A stretch of DNA of 64,000 nt. Source: Corynebacterium jeikeium (lineage in GTDB: Bacteria > Actinomycetota > Actinomycetes > Mycobacteriales > Mycobacteriaceae). The DNA lies in assembly GCF_000738175.1 (NCBI RefSeq), contig NZ_JFCH01000059.1, forward strand, positions 1 through 64,000, given 5' to 3'. A model generated the notes under the pieces. The model saw nothing but the letters and a program-made list of their open reading frames with translations, was not told the DNA's origin and ran no database searches. How positions within the stretch are numbered: position 1 is the first letter of the stretch; the number at the start of each line of letters is the position of its first letter. The position numbers and the translations under genes are program-made. Of the stretch, positions 12,306-20,036 are shown one piece after another.

Positions 12306-13325
12306 ATGGAAGTAAATGCCTTAACGTGGACCATCACCATCCTGGTGGTCGCCGGATTCTTTGTCTTCGATTTCTACAGCCACGTCAAAACACCCCACGA
12401 GCCGAGCATCAAGGAGTCGGCGCTGTGGAGCCTGTTCTACGTGGCTCTCGCCTGCCTCTTCGGCGGTTTCCTCTGGCTGACCTGGGGTGAGCCGGGTAAC
12501 CCGCACCAGCACGGCCTGGAGTTCTTCGCCGGTTACATCACCGAGAAGGCCTTGAGCATGGATAACCTCTTTATCTTCGCGCTTATCCTGAGCTCCTTTA
12601 AGATCCCCCGCAAGTACCAGCAGAAGGTCCTGCTCATCGGCATTGCGCTGGCACTGATCCTGCGCGGTATCTTCATCGCCCTGGGTGCGGCGATCATCGA
12701 GGCGTGGTCTGACGTCTTCTACCTGTTCGGCCTGTTCCTGCTGTGGACCGCGGCGAAGCTGCTGTGGGACGAGGTCTCTGGCGAGGAAGAGAAGGACCCG
12801 CAGGACATGATGGTCATCAAGATGACCCGGAAGTTTATCCATGTCTCGGATCACTACGAGTCGGACCGTCTGTGGTTTAAGGAAAACGGCAAGAGGGTTT
12901 TGACGCCACTTTTCATCGCCCTGGTGGCCATCGGCTTCGTGGACGTGTTGTTCGCCCTCGACTCCATCCCTGCCATCTACGGCATTACCAGCGAACCGTA
13001 CATCGTGTTCACGACTAACGCTCTGGCTCTGATGGGCTTGCGACAGCTGTACTTCCTGCTGGACGGCCTGCTGGAACGCCTGGTGTACCTCGGCTACGGC
13101 CTTTTCATCATCCTGGCCTTCATCGGTACCAAGCTGATCCTGCATGCGCTGCACGAGAACAACCTGCCGTTTATCAACGGCGGCGAGGGAGTTGCCGTTC
13201 CTGAGGTTTCCGTGGAGCTGTCGCTTATCGTCATCGTCGGCGTGCTGGTGGTTACCACGGTCCTGAGCATGACGGTCGGCAAGAAGAAGCAGGCCGAAAA
13301 CGAAAAGAGCTCCACGGTAGGATAG
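12306..13325 (+). CDS. TerC-family membrane protein, probable Mn2+ exporter
   Basis: This is an integral membrane protein of the TerC/Alx family (339 aa) with about nine hydrophobic helices. Family motifs ITEKALSMDNLFIFALI (about residues 78-94) and VDVLFALDSIPAI (about 217-229) contain the conserved acidic residues in membrane helices thought to handle the metal. Alx/MeeF/YceF-type TerC proteins export Mn2+, in some cases to load exported enzymes. The upstream Mn2+ riboswitch supports that role here. Tellurite resistance is only the historical family name. pgsA follows 6 nt after the stop. Confidence 0.9.
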   Translation: MEVNALTWTITILVVAGFFVFDFYSHVKTPHEPSIKESALWSLFYVALACLFGGFLWLTWGEPGNPHQHGLEFFAGYITEKALSMDNLFIFALILSSFKIPRKYQQKVLLIGIALALILRGIFIALGAAIIEAWSDVFYLFGLFLLWTAAKLLWDEVSGEEEKDPQDMMVIKMTRKFIHVSDHYESDRLWFKENGKRVLTPLFIALVAIGFVDVLFALDSIPAIYGITSEPYIVFTTNALALMGLRQLYFLLDGLLERLVYLGYGLFIILAFIGTKLILHALHENNLPFINGGEGVAVPEVSVELSLIVIVGVLVVTTVLSMTVGKKKQAENEKSSTVG

Positions 13326-13331
13326 GTACTT

Positions 13332-13934
13332 GTGAACACTTCAGCACCGCGATCTTCGTTCGGCACCTTCGTCCACAGCGTGAGCTTGCCGAATGTACTC
13401 ACGTGCATTCGCATTGCTCTGATCCCGGTGTTCCTCTGGCTGATTCTGACCTCCGGGGACTGGGAAGTGCCGGGGGCCGAACCAGATTTGGCTCACCGCT
13501 GGTGGGCGCTGCTTGCCTTTAGCCTGTTGATGTTCACCGATCAGCTGGACGGTTACCTGGCTCGGCGCTACGAGGTCATCACCGACTTCGGCAAGCTGGC
13601 CGACCCGATCGCGGATAAGGCACTGATGATCTCCGCTTTCGTCAGTCTGAACATTTTGGGCGAGCTGCCGTGGTGGGTCACCGCGATTGTCGTAGTACGC
13701 GAGCTGGGCATTACCGTTTGGCGCATGGTGTTGGCGCGCAAGGGCAACGTCGTTCCGGCCTCCAAGGGCGGAAAGCTGAAGACGGTTCTGCAGACCCTGG
13801 CGGTGTTCCTCTACATCCTGCCGTTCGGCGGGGTCGTGCAGACCATCGCTGTGATCGTGATGGGTGTGGCCGTGGTGCAGACCGTTGTCACCGGCGTGCA
13901 GTACATTCTGGACTCGCGCAAGGAAAACGCTTAA
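13332..13934 (+). CDS. pgsA: CDP-diacylglycerol-glycerol-3-phosphate 3-phosphatidyltransferase
   Basis: PgsA is a membrane CDP-alcohol phosphatidyltransferase that makes phosphatidylglycerol phosphate (200 aa). The signature D(x)2DG(x)2AR(x)8G(x)3D(x)3D is complete from DQLDGYLAR through GKLADPIAD (about residues 64-88). The GTG start is 8 nt after a TAGGAT that overlaps the end of terC, so the gene may be leaderless as well as co-transcribed. cinA begins directly after the stop. In mycobacteria the homologous pgsA3 likewise precedes clgR. Confidence 0.93.
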   Translation: MNTSAPRSSFGTFVHSVSLPNVLTCIRIALIPVFLWLILTSGDWEVPGAEPDLAHRWWALLAFSLLMFTDQLDGYLARRYEVITDFGKLADPIADKALMISAFVSLNILGELPWWVTAIVVVRELGITVWRMVLARKGNVVPASKGGKLKTVLQTLAVFLYILPFGGVVQTIAVIVMGVAVVQTVVTGVQYILDSRKENA

Positions 13935-14450
13935 ATGACGGTGAACCCTGCCGCCGAACACCTGGTCCGGGAGTTCACCCGGCGGGGGCTGACCATCGCG
14001 ACGGCAGAATCCCTAACCGCAGGTCTGTGCTCGGCCACGATTGCAGAGGTGCCTGGGGCTTCGGCGGTCCTACGCGGTGGCGTCATTGTCTATGCAACAG
14101 AACTCAAGCACGACCTGGCGGGAGTGAGCGAGGAAACCCTGCGCGCGCACGGACCGGTGGCGGCGGAGACCGCGGCGGAGTTGGCAAAGGGGGCGGCGCG
14201 GCGTTGCGGAGCAGATGTTGGCGTGGCGCTGACGGGCGTGGCCGGGCCCGACCCGCAGGATGGGCACCCGGTGGGAGAGGTCTTCATAGCCGTCTACGAC
14301 AGTGCGCGGGGGGCGCGAGTGGAAAACCTGTACGCAGAGTATGTGCGGCTGGTTAACGAAGGAGAGTTCGCAGGGCTGGATGCGGCGCAGTTGCGTGCGA
14401 AAATTCGCCAGTTCAGCGTAAACCGCGCGCTGGAAATGGCTAGCGCGTAA
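13935..14450 (+). CDS. cinA: CinA-family nicotinamide-nucleotide amidohydrolase
   Basis: This protein corresponds to the stand-alone C-terminal CinA/PncC domain (171 aa), which deamidates nicotinamide mononucleotide in pyridine-nucleotide recycling. TIATAESLTAGL (residues 17-28) carries the conserved catalytic Ser region. YATELKHDLAGVSEETLRAHG and GVALTGVAGPD are further family motifs. The N-terminal MoeA-like domain of full-length CinA is absent, as in PncC. The ATG immediately follows the pgsA TAA, and AAGGAAA lies in the pgsA tail, so the two are probably translated together. Confidence 0.9.
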   Translation: MTVNPAAEHLVREFTRRGLTIATAESLTAGLCSATIAEVPGASAVLRGGVIVYATELKHDLAGVSEETLRAHGPVAAETAAELAKGAARRCGADVGVALTGVAGPDPQDGHPVGEVFIAVYDSARGARVENLYAEYVRLVNEGEFAGLDAAQLRAKIRQFSVNRALEMASA

Positions 14451-14456
14451 ACTGGC

Positions 14457-14485
14457 GGGAACAAATGCGCCGCCCGAGACGTTGG
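14457..14485 (+). promoter_or_regulatory. ECF-sigma (SigH/SigE-type) promoter of clgR
   Basis: GGGAAC (14457-14462), a 17-nt spacer and CGTTGG (14480-14485) match the GGAA-CGTT pattern of actinobacterial SigH/SigE promoters. The -10 ends 8 nt before ATG 14494, so the start would be leaderless. clgR is known to be under such sigma factors in mycobacteria and C. glutamicum. Confidence 0.7.
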
Positions 14486-14493
14486 GATGATTG

Positions 14494-14850
14494 ATGAGTC
14501 ACAATACTATGGTCATGGATACGGTTGCGGTGGAGCGTCCGGCCGAGCGGATGCCCGCGGACGAACCGCTGCTGCGGGAGGCGCTGGGGGCGACCCTGAA
14601 GGAATACCGCACCAATAACGGTTTTACGTTGCGGCAGCTGGCCTCGCTGGCAAATGTCAGCCCGGGCTACCTGTCCGAGCTGGAGCGTGGCCGCAAGGAA
14701 GTTTCCTCTGAGCTGCTGGCCAGCGTGTGCCATGCGATGGCCGTTTCGGTGGCTTCGGTGATCCTGGAAGCTGCGTCGATGATGGCTCTGGATGCGGCGG
14801 CTGCCGAGCTGGCTGCGAACATGGCGGCGGGGGCCGTCGAACGAGCCTAA
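14494..14850 (+). CDS. clgR: HTH transcriptional activator ClgR
   Basis: This is a small Xre/Cro-type helix-turn-helix protein (118 aa). The HTH is at about residues 45-68 (TLRQLASLANVSPGYLSELERGRK), typical of ClgR, which activates clp protease genes and, in mycobacteria, the pspA operon next to it. An Ala-rich C terminus follows. A TTG three bases earlier and ATGs at 14509 and 14515 are alternative starts; the ECF promoter position favours 14494. pspA lies 94 nt downstream on the same strand. Confidence 0.88.
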   Translation: MSHNTMVMDTVAVERPAERMPADEPLLREALGATLKEYRTNNGFTLRQLASLANVSPGYLSELERGRKEVSSELLASVCHAMAVSVASVILEAASMMALDAAAAELAANMAAGAVERA

Positions 14851-14944
14851 GTGCAGGGGTGTGCGACGGATTCTTGGTAGTATTATCCGCGCAAAAGAAA
14901 TATTTTTAGCCCGTTTTTACCTCTCAATGAAGGAGCAATAGCTC

Positions 14945-15787
14945 ATGGCCAATCCGTTCGTGAAGGCGTGGAAGTACCTGATGGCGCTCTTCGACAACAA
15001 GATCGAAGAAAACGCTGATCCGAAGATTCAGATCGAACAGGCCATCGCAGAGGCGCAGAAGCAGCACCAGGCACTATCCCAGCAGGCAGCGGCTGTTATC
15101 GGTAACCAGCGTCAGCTGGAGATGAAGCTGAACCGCCAGCTCGAAGAGGTAGAGAAGCTGCAGGCCAACACCAAGCAGGCGCTGAACCTCGCCGACAAGG
15201 CTCGCGCACAGGGCGACCAGCAGAAGGCCATGGAGTATGAAAATGCCGCCGAGGCCTTTGCTGCACAGCTGGTGACGGCGGAGCAGTCGGTGGAGGACAT
15301 GAAGAGCCTGCACGACCAGGCTCTGCAGCAGGCCGCGCAGGCCAAGCAGGCCGTGGAGCGCAACTCCATGCAGCTGCAGCAGAAGGCCGCGGAGCGGACC
15401 AAGCTGCTGAGTCAGCTGGAGCAGGCGAAGATGCAGGAGAAGGTTGCCGATTCCCTGCAGTCCATGAACGCCGTTACCTCCAATGGCTCCCCGAACCTGG
15501 ATCAGGTGCGCGAGAAGATCGAACGCCGCTACGCCAACGCCCTGGGCCAGGCCGAGCTGGCACAGAACTCTGTGCAGGGTCGCATGGCGGAGGTTGAGCA
15601 GGCCGGCATCCAGATGGCCGGGCACTCCCGCCTGGAGCAGATCCGTGCGGAGATGCAGGGTGGTGCGAACAACCAGTTGGGTGGCGCACAGCAGCAGGAA
15701 GCCATCGAGCAGGCCCAGCCGCAGGCGGGCAACGTCAGCCAGGATGCAGTGGCCGAGCGCATGCGCCAGCTGCGTGGCGAAAGCTAG
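14945..15787 (+). CDS. pspA: PspA/IM30 family envelope-stress protein
   Basis: This is a phage-shock-protein A homologue (280 aa; the 35-kDa antigen type of actinobacteria). It starts with an amphipathic segment ([20 protein letters not shown]) that binds stressed membranes. A long coiled-coil rich in Gln, Ala and Glu runs from residues about 25 to 225, followed by a Gln/Asn-rich tail. AAGGAG lies 10 nt before the ATG. In M. tuberculosis clgR and pspA form an operon with membrane partners; here no such partner follows, because the next gene is bioN on the other strand. Confidence 0.92.
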   Translation: MANPFVKAWKYLMALFDNKIEENADPKIQIEQAIAEAQKQHQALSQQAAAVIGNQRQLEMKLNRQLEEVEKLQANTKQALNLADKARAQGDQQKAMEYENAAEAFAAQLVTAEQSVEDMKSLHDQALQQAAQAKQAVERNSMQLQQKAAERTKLLSQLEQAKMQEKVADSLQSMNAVTSNGSPNLDQVREKIERRYANALGQAELAQNSVQGRMAEVEQAGIQMAGHSRLEQIRAEMQGGANNQLGGAQQQEAIEQAQPQAGNVSQDAVAERMRQLRGES

Positions 15788-15796
15788 TTTTTCCGG

Positions 15797-16423
15797 CTAG
15801 TTACCGACCCCGCGGGACTTCAGCGCCTCGCCGAGGCGGCGGGCCCGCAATAGGCTGCGAACAATCACCGGCACGCCGAAGGCAAGCACGGAGCGCGATG
15901 CGCCCCGTGCTTTTCTTGCGTCAAGCACTTCGTTGACCGTCAGTGCCGTCAGCGGAATCAGGCGGATGGTCAGTGCCACCAGCAGGCTGATAGTTTCCAC
16001 CGGCAGGCCGATTTTGCCCAGGGGCCGCAGGCCGGCCTCGACAGCGTCCATGAGCTGTCCGATAGTGGTCGTTAGGGTCAGCAGAGTTGCCATGGCCACC
16101 GCGGAGAGGATCACCCCGAAGTAGGTCAGCGCTGTAGGGAAGTCCCGTTGCCACCACAGCAGCGCGGCGAAGGCCAGTAGTAGTACGGCGGGCGCGAGCA
16201 GCTGGCGCAGCGCCAAGCCCACGGGGATGCGCGCCACCAAATAGCACGCGATGGTGAAGGCGGCTACCACCCCTGCCTGCCACGGAAAGGTCGCCCAGAT
16301 GGCGCTGCCGACCAGGAACAAGAAGAGCAAAAAAATTTTTAGCCCCGGCCGGGCGCGGTGCAGAATCGACTGTCCTGGGTGATACACCGACAGCGGGACA
16401 TTGATGTGGAGGGACTTTGCCAT
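15797..16423 (-). CDS. bioN: biotin ECF transporter T component
   Basis: BioN is the transmembrane (EcfT) subunit of the biotin uptake system (208 aa). It has four to five hydrophobic segments and a C-terminal coupling helix with the family ARKARG signature (EVLDARKARGASRS), which contacts the ATPase. It is the last gene of bioY-bioM-bioN on the minus strand, 7 nt after bioM. It converges with pspA across a 9-nt gap, with no room for a conventional terminator. Confidence 0.92.
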   Translation of the reverse strand: MAKSLHINVPLSVYHPGQSILHRARPGLKIFLLFLFLVGSAIWATFPWQAGVVAAFTIACYLVARIPVGLALRQLLAPAVLLLAFAALLWWQRDFPTALTYFGVILSAVAMATLLTLTTTIGQLMDAVEAGLRPLGKIGLPVETISLLVALTIRLIPLTALTVNEVLDARKARGASRSVLAFGVPVIVRSLLRARRLGEALKSRGVGN

Positions 16424-16430
16424 TGCTTAC

Positions 16431-17126
16431 CTACCCGCCGAAGCTCGCTACGTAGTCGGAGATGACGTGTTCGGCTGGGCCATCCCCCCGTACTTCGCCG
16501 TCGGCGATCCACAGAACGCGATCCATTTCTTCCAGCAACTCTAGGTCGTGCGTAACCACGATCAGTTGCTGCGGGAGGTCGGCCAGCCTGCGAGCGATCA
16601 TCCGGCGGTTGCCGAGATCCAGCAGGGTAGTGGGCTCGTCGGCGATCACCAGCTCTGGCTCCACGACCAGCACCGAGGCCAGCGCCAGCAGTTGTTTTTC
16701 GCCACCGGAAAGAAAATGGGGGGAGGCGTCCGCGAGGTGCTCCAGCCCCATGGTGCGCAGCATGTCGGCGGCCTTTGCCTCCCTTTCGCGGCCGCTTTTG
16801 GTGGTTGCGCGCAAGGAGAACGCGACGTCCTCGGCGACCGTGGGCATGATGATCTGGTTGTCGGCGTCACTAAAGACGAACCCCACCTTGCGCCGCACCT
16901 CGCGACCGCGTTTGGCCACATTGAGCCCCGCGACGCGCACCTGCCCACTGGTGGGCTCAGCCAGTCCGTTGATGAGACGCACCAGGGTGGATTTGCCGGA
17001 GCCGTTGGCGCCGATGATGCCGATGCGGCGTTCGTCGAGGGAGAGGTTAATGTCTCGAAGGACGGTGCGCTGGCCGGTAGCGGTATCGAAGGTGACGTTC
17101 ACGTTCTCGAACTCGATGCGGGGCAT
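16431..17126 (-). CDS. bioM: biotin ECF transporter ATP-binding protein
   Basis: BioM is the ABC ATPase of the biotin transporter (231 aa). Walker A GANGSGKST is at residues 39-47, the ABC signature LSGGEKQ around 138-144 and Walker B ELVIADEPTT around 157-166, with the switch histidine in VVTHDLELLEE. Only one ATPase is encoded, as is usual for BioMNY. It follows bioY by 3 nt and is presumably translated from the same mRNA. Confidence 0.94.
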   Translation of the reverse strand: MPRIEFENVNVTFDTATGQRTVLRDINLSLDERRIGIIGANGSGKSTLVRLINGLAEPTSGQVRVAGLNVAKRGREVRRKVGFVFSDADNQIIMPTVAEDVAFSLRATTKSGREREAKAADMLRTMGLEHLADASPHFLSGGEKQLLALASVLVVEPELVIADEPTTLLDLGNRRMIARRLADLPQQLIVVTHDLELLEEMDRVLWIADGEVRGDGPAEHVISDYVASFGG

Positions 17127-17129
17127 GCT

Positions 17130-17711
17130 TTAGGCCTTGCGCTTGGTCGGCAGCAGGTCTGGCACCGCCTTTGTGACGGCCAGGGCGATGGCGACGGCGA
17201 GCGTGACCTTGATGAGGTCGCCGGGGATGAATGGGGTGTTGGCCGCCAGGGCGGTGCTGAAGTCGTAGCCGAGGCGCACCATCAGGCCGATCGAACCACA
17301 GAGGTATTGGATGATCACGCCGACGATGCCGGCGAGGAAGAACACGGCGGCGCGCGCATTGGTGCTGCGCGGGGCGTACTGAGCAATAAGGCCGATGACG
17401 AAAGCGGCGATGACGTAGCCGACGATGTAGCCGACGGTGGGGCCTGCGACGGCTGCGGCGGCGGGCTTCCATCCGGCCATGTTCGGTACGCCAACGAAGC
17501 CCACCGCGATGAATAGGGTGGTGGCCAGGCCGCCGCGCCAGAAGCCGAGGATGAGGGAGGCCAGGACGATGCCCATGTTCTGTAAGACGATGGGTACGCC
17601 GGCTGCGCCGATGGGCAACTGCACGCCGCCGAGCACGATGATGAGGGCGGCGAACACGGCGATGTATGCGAGGTCTACCGCCTTGAATTTTGTAGTTTCT
17701 GAGTGTGACAT
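17130..17711 (-). CDS. bioY: biotin ECF transporter S component
   Basis: BioY is the membrane protein that captures biotin (193 aa, about six helices). GGVQLPIGAAGVPIVLQNMG (from residue 28) is the characteristic substrate-binding loop, and a second signature lies near GYIVGYVIAAFVIGL. It heads bioYMN. Its ATG lies 7 nt after a TATTAT -10 (leaderless type), and a BioQ-like palindrome overlaps the -35 region. Corynebacteria are generally biotin auxotrophs, so this transporter is probably the main supply route. Confidence 0.95.
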   Translation of the reverse strand: MSHSETTKFKAVDLAYIAVFAALIIVLGGVQLPIGAAGVPIVLQNMGIVLASLILGFWRGGLATTLFIAVGFVGVPNMAGWKPAAAAVAGPTVGYIVGYVIAAFVIGLIAQYAPRSTNARAAVFFLAGIVGVIIQYLCGSIGLMVRLGYDFSTALAANTPFIPGDLIKVTLAVAIALAVTKAVPDLLPTKRKA

Positions 17712-17718
17712 AAATATG

Positions 17719-17757
17719 ATAATAACCCAGATATCTCAGAACTTGAACACTGTTCAA
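17719..17757 (-). promoter_or_regulatory. bioY promoter with BioQ-type operator
   Basis: On the minus strand a -10 TATTAT (17719-17724) ends 7 nt before the bioY ATG. The perfect 15-bp palindrome TTGAACACTGTTCAA (17743-17757) covers the -35 region. It matches the TGAAC-N3-GTTnA motif described for BioQ, the TetR-type biotin regulator of corynebacteria. The divergent DUF3046 promoter is 23 nt away, so the operator could affect both genes. Confidence 0.75.
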
Positions 17758-17780
17758 GGCGGGGTTCTTGGGCGGGGGTG

Positions 17781-17794
17781 TAGATTGGTAGACC
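17781..17794 (+). promoter_or_regulatory. -10 of the DUF3046 gene, leaderless type
   Basis: TAGATT (17781-17786) ends 8 nt before ATG 17795, with no Shine-Dalgarno between. Confidence 0.5.
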
Positions 17795-18001
17795 ATGCGC
17801 AGAACAGAGTTTGATCGGCTGACTTTGGGAGAATTCGGCGATAGCTTCCGGGCTTTCATTGCGGATACTCACGTGCTGAGCTCGCTGGGGGATACGCCCG
17901 CCGCGCTAATCGAACAGGGGTATGATCCCCGCGATGTGTGGCTGGCGCTGTGCGACGACTTCGATGTGCCCGAAGACCGCCGCCTGGGTGAGGATATCTA
18001 G
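17795..18001 (+). CDS. DUF3046 family protein
   Basis: This 68-aa protein fits DUF3046, a small actinobacterial family found next to recA (Rv2738c in M. tuberculosis). It begins MRRTEFDRLTLGEFGDSF and has the conserved LAALIEQGYDPRDVWLALCDDFDVP-like core near residues 36-60. It has no membrane segment and its function is unknown. Its constant location between bioY and recA makes it a real gene despite its size. Confidence 0.85.
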   Translation: MRRTEFDRLTLGEFGDSFRAFIADTHVLSSLGDTPAALIEQGYDPRDVWLALCDDFDVPEDRRLGEDI

Positions 18002-18055
18002 GCTTTTCTTTATTGACGCCCTCAGTCTGACCCGGTGGGGTGGTCAGTTAAACAA

Positions 18056-18078
18056 TCGAACAAAGGTTCGTGTAGAGT
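18056..18078 (+). promoter_or_regulatory. recA promoter with LexA (SOS) box
   Basis: TCGAACAAAGGTTCGT (18056-18071) matches the actinobacterial SOS box TCGAAC-N4-GTTCGA except for the last base. It abuts a -10 TAGAGT (18073-18078), so bound LexA would block the promoter. The resulting recA leader is about 160 nt. Confidence 0.8.
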
Positions 18079-18245
18079 GTGTGTCGGAAACGATGGTTGT
18101 CCGCGCGGTCGAGTACAACTATCAATGAACCTTTTCGGAGCGCTACCGGTCTAAGGACATCGGGGGTGCGAAGAAGATGACGATACTGAACACACCGGAA
18201 CTGAAAACACCGGACGTCACAGCAGATGTAAGGAGCAGCAACTCT

Positions 18246-19373
18246 ATGCCACCGAAGAAGAAGCAGACCGCCGCGGCGGGGAAGGATCGGTCGAAGGCGC
18301 TGGAGCTTGCGATGGCGCAGATCGAGAAGGACTTCGGCAAGGGCGCGATCATGCGCCTGGGCGACGATACCCGCCCACCAATCCAGGCAATTTCTTCCGG
18401 CAACATCGCAATCAACGCGGCGCTGGGCATTGGTGGTTTCCCGCGCGGTCGCGTGGTGGAAATCTACGGGCCGGAGTCCTCCGGTAAGACCACCGTGGCG
18501 TTGCATGCAATCGCAGAAGCGCAACGTGCCGGTGGCATCGCGGCTTTCGTGGACGCGGAGCACGCGCTGGACCCGGAGTACGCCCGCGCGCTGGGCGTGG
18601 ATACAGACGCGCTGCTGGTTTCCCAGCCGGACACGGGCGAGCAGGCGCTGGAGATCGCGGACATGCTGATCCGCTCGGGCGCTATCGACATCATCGTTGT
18701 GGACTCCGTGGCGGCGCTGACGCCCAAGGCGGAGATCGATGGAGAAATGGGCGATTCGCACGTTGGCCTGCAGGCCCGTCTGATGAGCCAGGCTCTGCGT
18801 AAGATGACCGGTGCGCTGTACCAGACGGGCACGACCGCGATCTTCATTAACCAGCTGCGCGAGAAAATCGGCGTGATGTTCGGTTCTCCGGAGACCACCA
18901 CTGGTGGTAAGGCGCTGAAGTTCTACGCTTCCGTGCGCTGCGATATTCGCCGCATCCAGGCGCTGAAGGATGGCCAGGACGTAGTGGGCAACCGAACCCG
19001 TCTGAAGATCGTGAAGAACAAGGTTTCGCCGCCGTTCAAGATCGCGGAGTTCGATATCCTCTACGGCGAAGGCATTTCGCGGGAGGGCTCCATCATTGAC
19101 CTGGGCGTGGAGACCGGCCTGATTAAGAAGTCCGGTTCCTGGTTCACCTACGACGGCGACCAGCTGGGCCAGGGTAAGGAGAAGGCCCGCGAGTTCCTGA
19201 AGAACAACCCGGATCTATCCGCGGAGCTGGAAGATCGCATTGCCCGCGAGCTGAAGATCGGCCCGTACGCTAAGACGAAGGACGAGCCAGCTGGGGAAGC
19301 TGCTGGGGAGCAGGCGGATGAGGACAAGCCCATTGAGCTGAGCCCGAACTTCGACGATGACGATGCCAACTGA
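18246..19373 (+). CDS. recA: recombinase RecA
   Basis: RecA drives homologous recombination and stimulates LexA self-cleavage (375 aa). Walker A GPESSGKT is at residues 75-82, [12 protein letters not shown] follows as loop/ATPase core, and [13 protein letters not shown] contains the L2 region. The acidic C-terminal tail ([18 protein letters not shown]) is typical. I chose ATG 18246, 10 nt after AAGGAG; an in-frame start 69 nt upstream adds sequence unlike RecA. No intein is present, unlike M. tuberculosis. recX follows after 2 nt. Confidence 0.97.
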   Translation: MPPKKKQTAAAGKDRSKALELAMAQIEKDFGKGAIMRLGDDTRPPIQAISSGNIAINAALGIGGFPRGRVVEIYGPESSGKTTVALHAIAEAQRAGGIAAFVDAEHALDPEYARALGVDTDALLVSQPDTGEQALEIADMLIRSGAIDIIVVDSVAALTPKAEIDGEMGDSHVGLQARLMSQALRKMTGALYQTGTTAIFINQLREKIGVMFGSPETTTGGKALKFYASVRCDIRRIQALKDGQDVVGNRTRLKIVKNKVSPPFKIAEFDILYGEGISREGSIIDLGVETGLIKKSGSWFTYDGDQLGQGKEKAREFLKNNPDLSAELEDRIARELKIGPYAKTKDEPAGEAAGEQADEDKPIELSPNFDDDDAN

Positions 19374-19375
19374 CG

Positions 19376-19972
19376 ATGCCGATTAGGCATAGCGAGCGCG
19401 ACCAGAAGGTAGAAGCGCTGCGGCAGGCGATCGCCAACTACTCGCCCGGCGAGGGCGAGTTGTTCCTGGATGCGGAGGAGGAGGAAAGACTCGCGCCGAT
19501 CAAGGCCAAGGCGGTGCGGTTGATTAACCACCGAGCACGTTCCACGGCGGAGCTGCGCCAAAGGCTGCTCGATGCGGAGTTCGAGCCCGAGGGCGTGGAG
19601 GAGGTCATTGACCGCTGCACGTCAAGCGGGATGCTGGACGATGCTCAGTTCGCCCAAGAATGGGTGCGGCAGCGGGAGAAGAACCAGAAGAAATCCGTCG
19701 CCGTTCTGCGCCGAGAGCTGCAGCGCAAGGGCATCGCCCCGGCGCTGATCGACGACGCGCTGGCACAGGTGGACGAGGAATCCCAGGAGCAGATCCTGGA
19801 AGAACTCGTAACTAAGAAGGCAGCTAGTGTGAAGACCCGCCCGGCCGACCGCAAGGAATACGACAAGGCACTGCGCCGCGTAGTGGGAGTTGCCGCCCGC
19901 CGCGGATTTCCGCAAGGTGTGACGCTTACATACGCTCGCCGCGCGCTGGACGCGCGAATAGAGGAGCTGTAG
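19376..19972 (+). CDS. recX: RecA modulator RecX
   Basis: RecX binds RecA filaments and limits recombination (198 aa). The protein shows the three-repeat helical RecX fold: INHRARSTAELRQRLLDAEFEPEGVEEVID, then DAQFAQEWVRQREK and KGIAPALIDDALAQV. It starts 2 nt after the recA stop and is presumably co-transcribed, so it shares SOS control. In C. glutamicum the gluABCD glutamate transporter lies near this point; here miaB follows instead. Confidence 0.92.
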   Translation: MPIRHSERDQKVEALRQAIANYSPGEGELFLDAEEEERLAPIKAKAVRLINHRARSTAELRQRLLDAEFEPEGVEEVIDRCTSSGMLDDAQFAQEWVRQREKNQKKSVAVLRRELQRKGIAPALIDDALAQVDEESQEQILEELVTKKAASVKTRPADRKEYDKALRRVVGVAARRGFPQGVTLTYARRALDARIEEL

Positions 19973-20023
19973 CGGGCGTCACTAACGAAGGCCTCACTTT
20001 TCTAAACGCGGCAGGCAAAGGGG

Positions 20024-20036
20024 TAGGGTAATCCAC
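20024..20036 (+). promoter_or_regulatory. miaB -10 element, leaderless type
   Basis: TAGGGT (20024-20029) ends 7 nt before the GTG at 20037, and there is no Shine-Dalgarno at useful spacing. Confidence 0.5.

Noticed and set aside
14851..14944. ClgR operator before pspA
   Set aside because: A CGC-containing segment (ccgcgcaaaag) is present, but the matching GCG half-site is not, so I could not support it.
18177..18245. N-terminal extension of RecA by 23 residues
   Set aside because: The added residues do not resemble RecA, and AAGGAG is positioned for ATG 18246.
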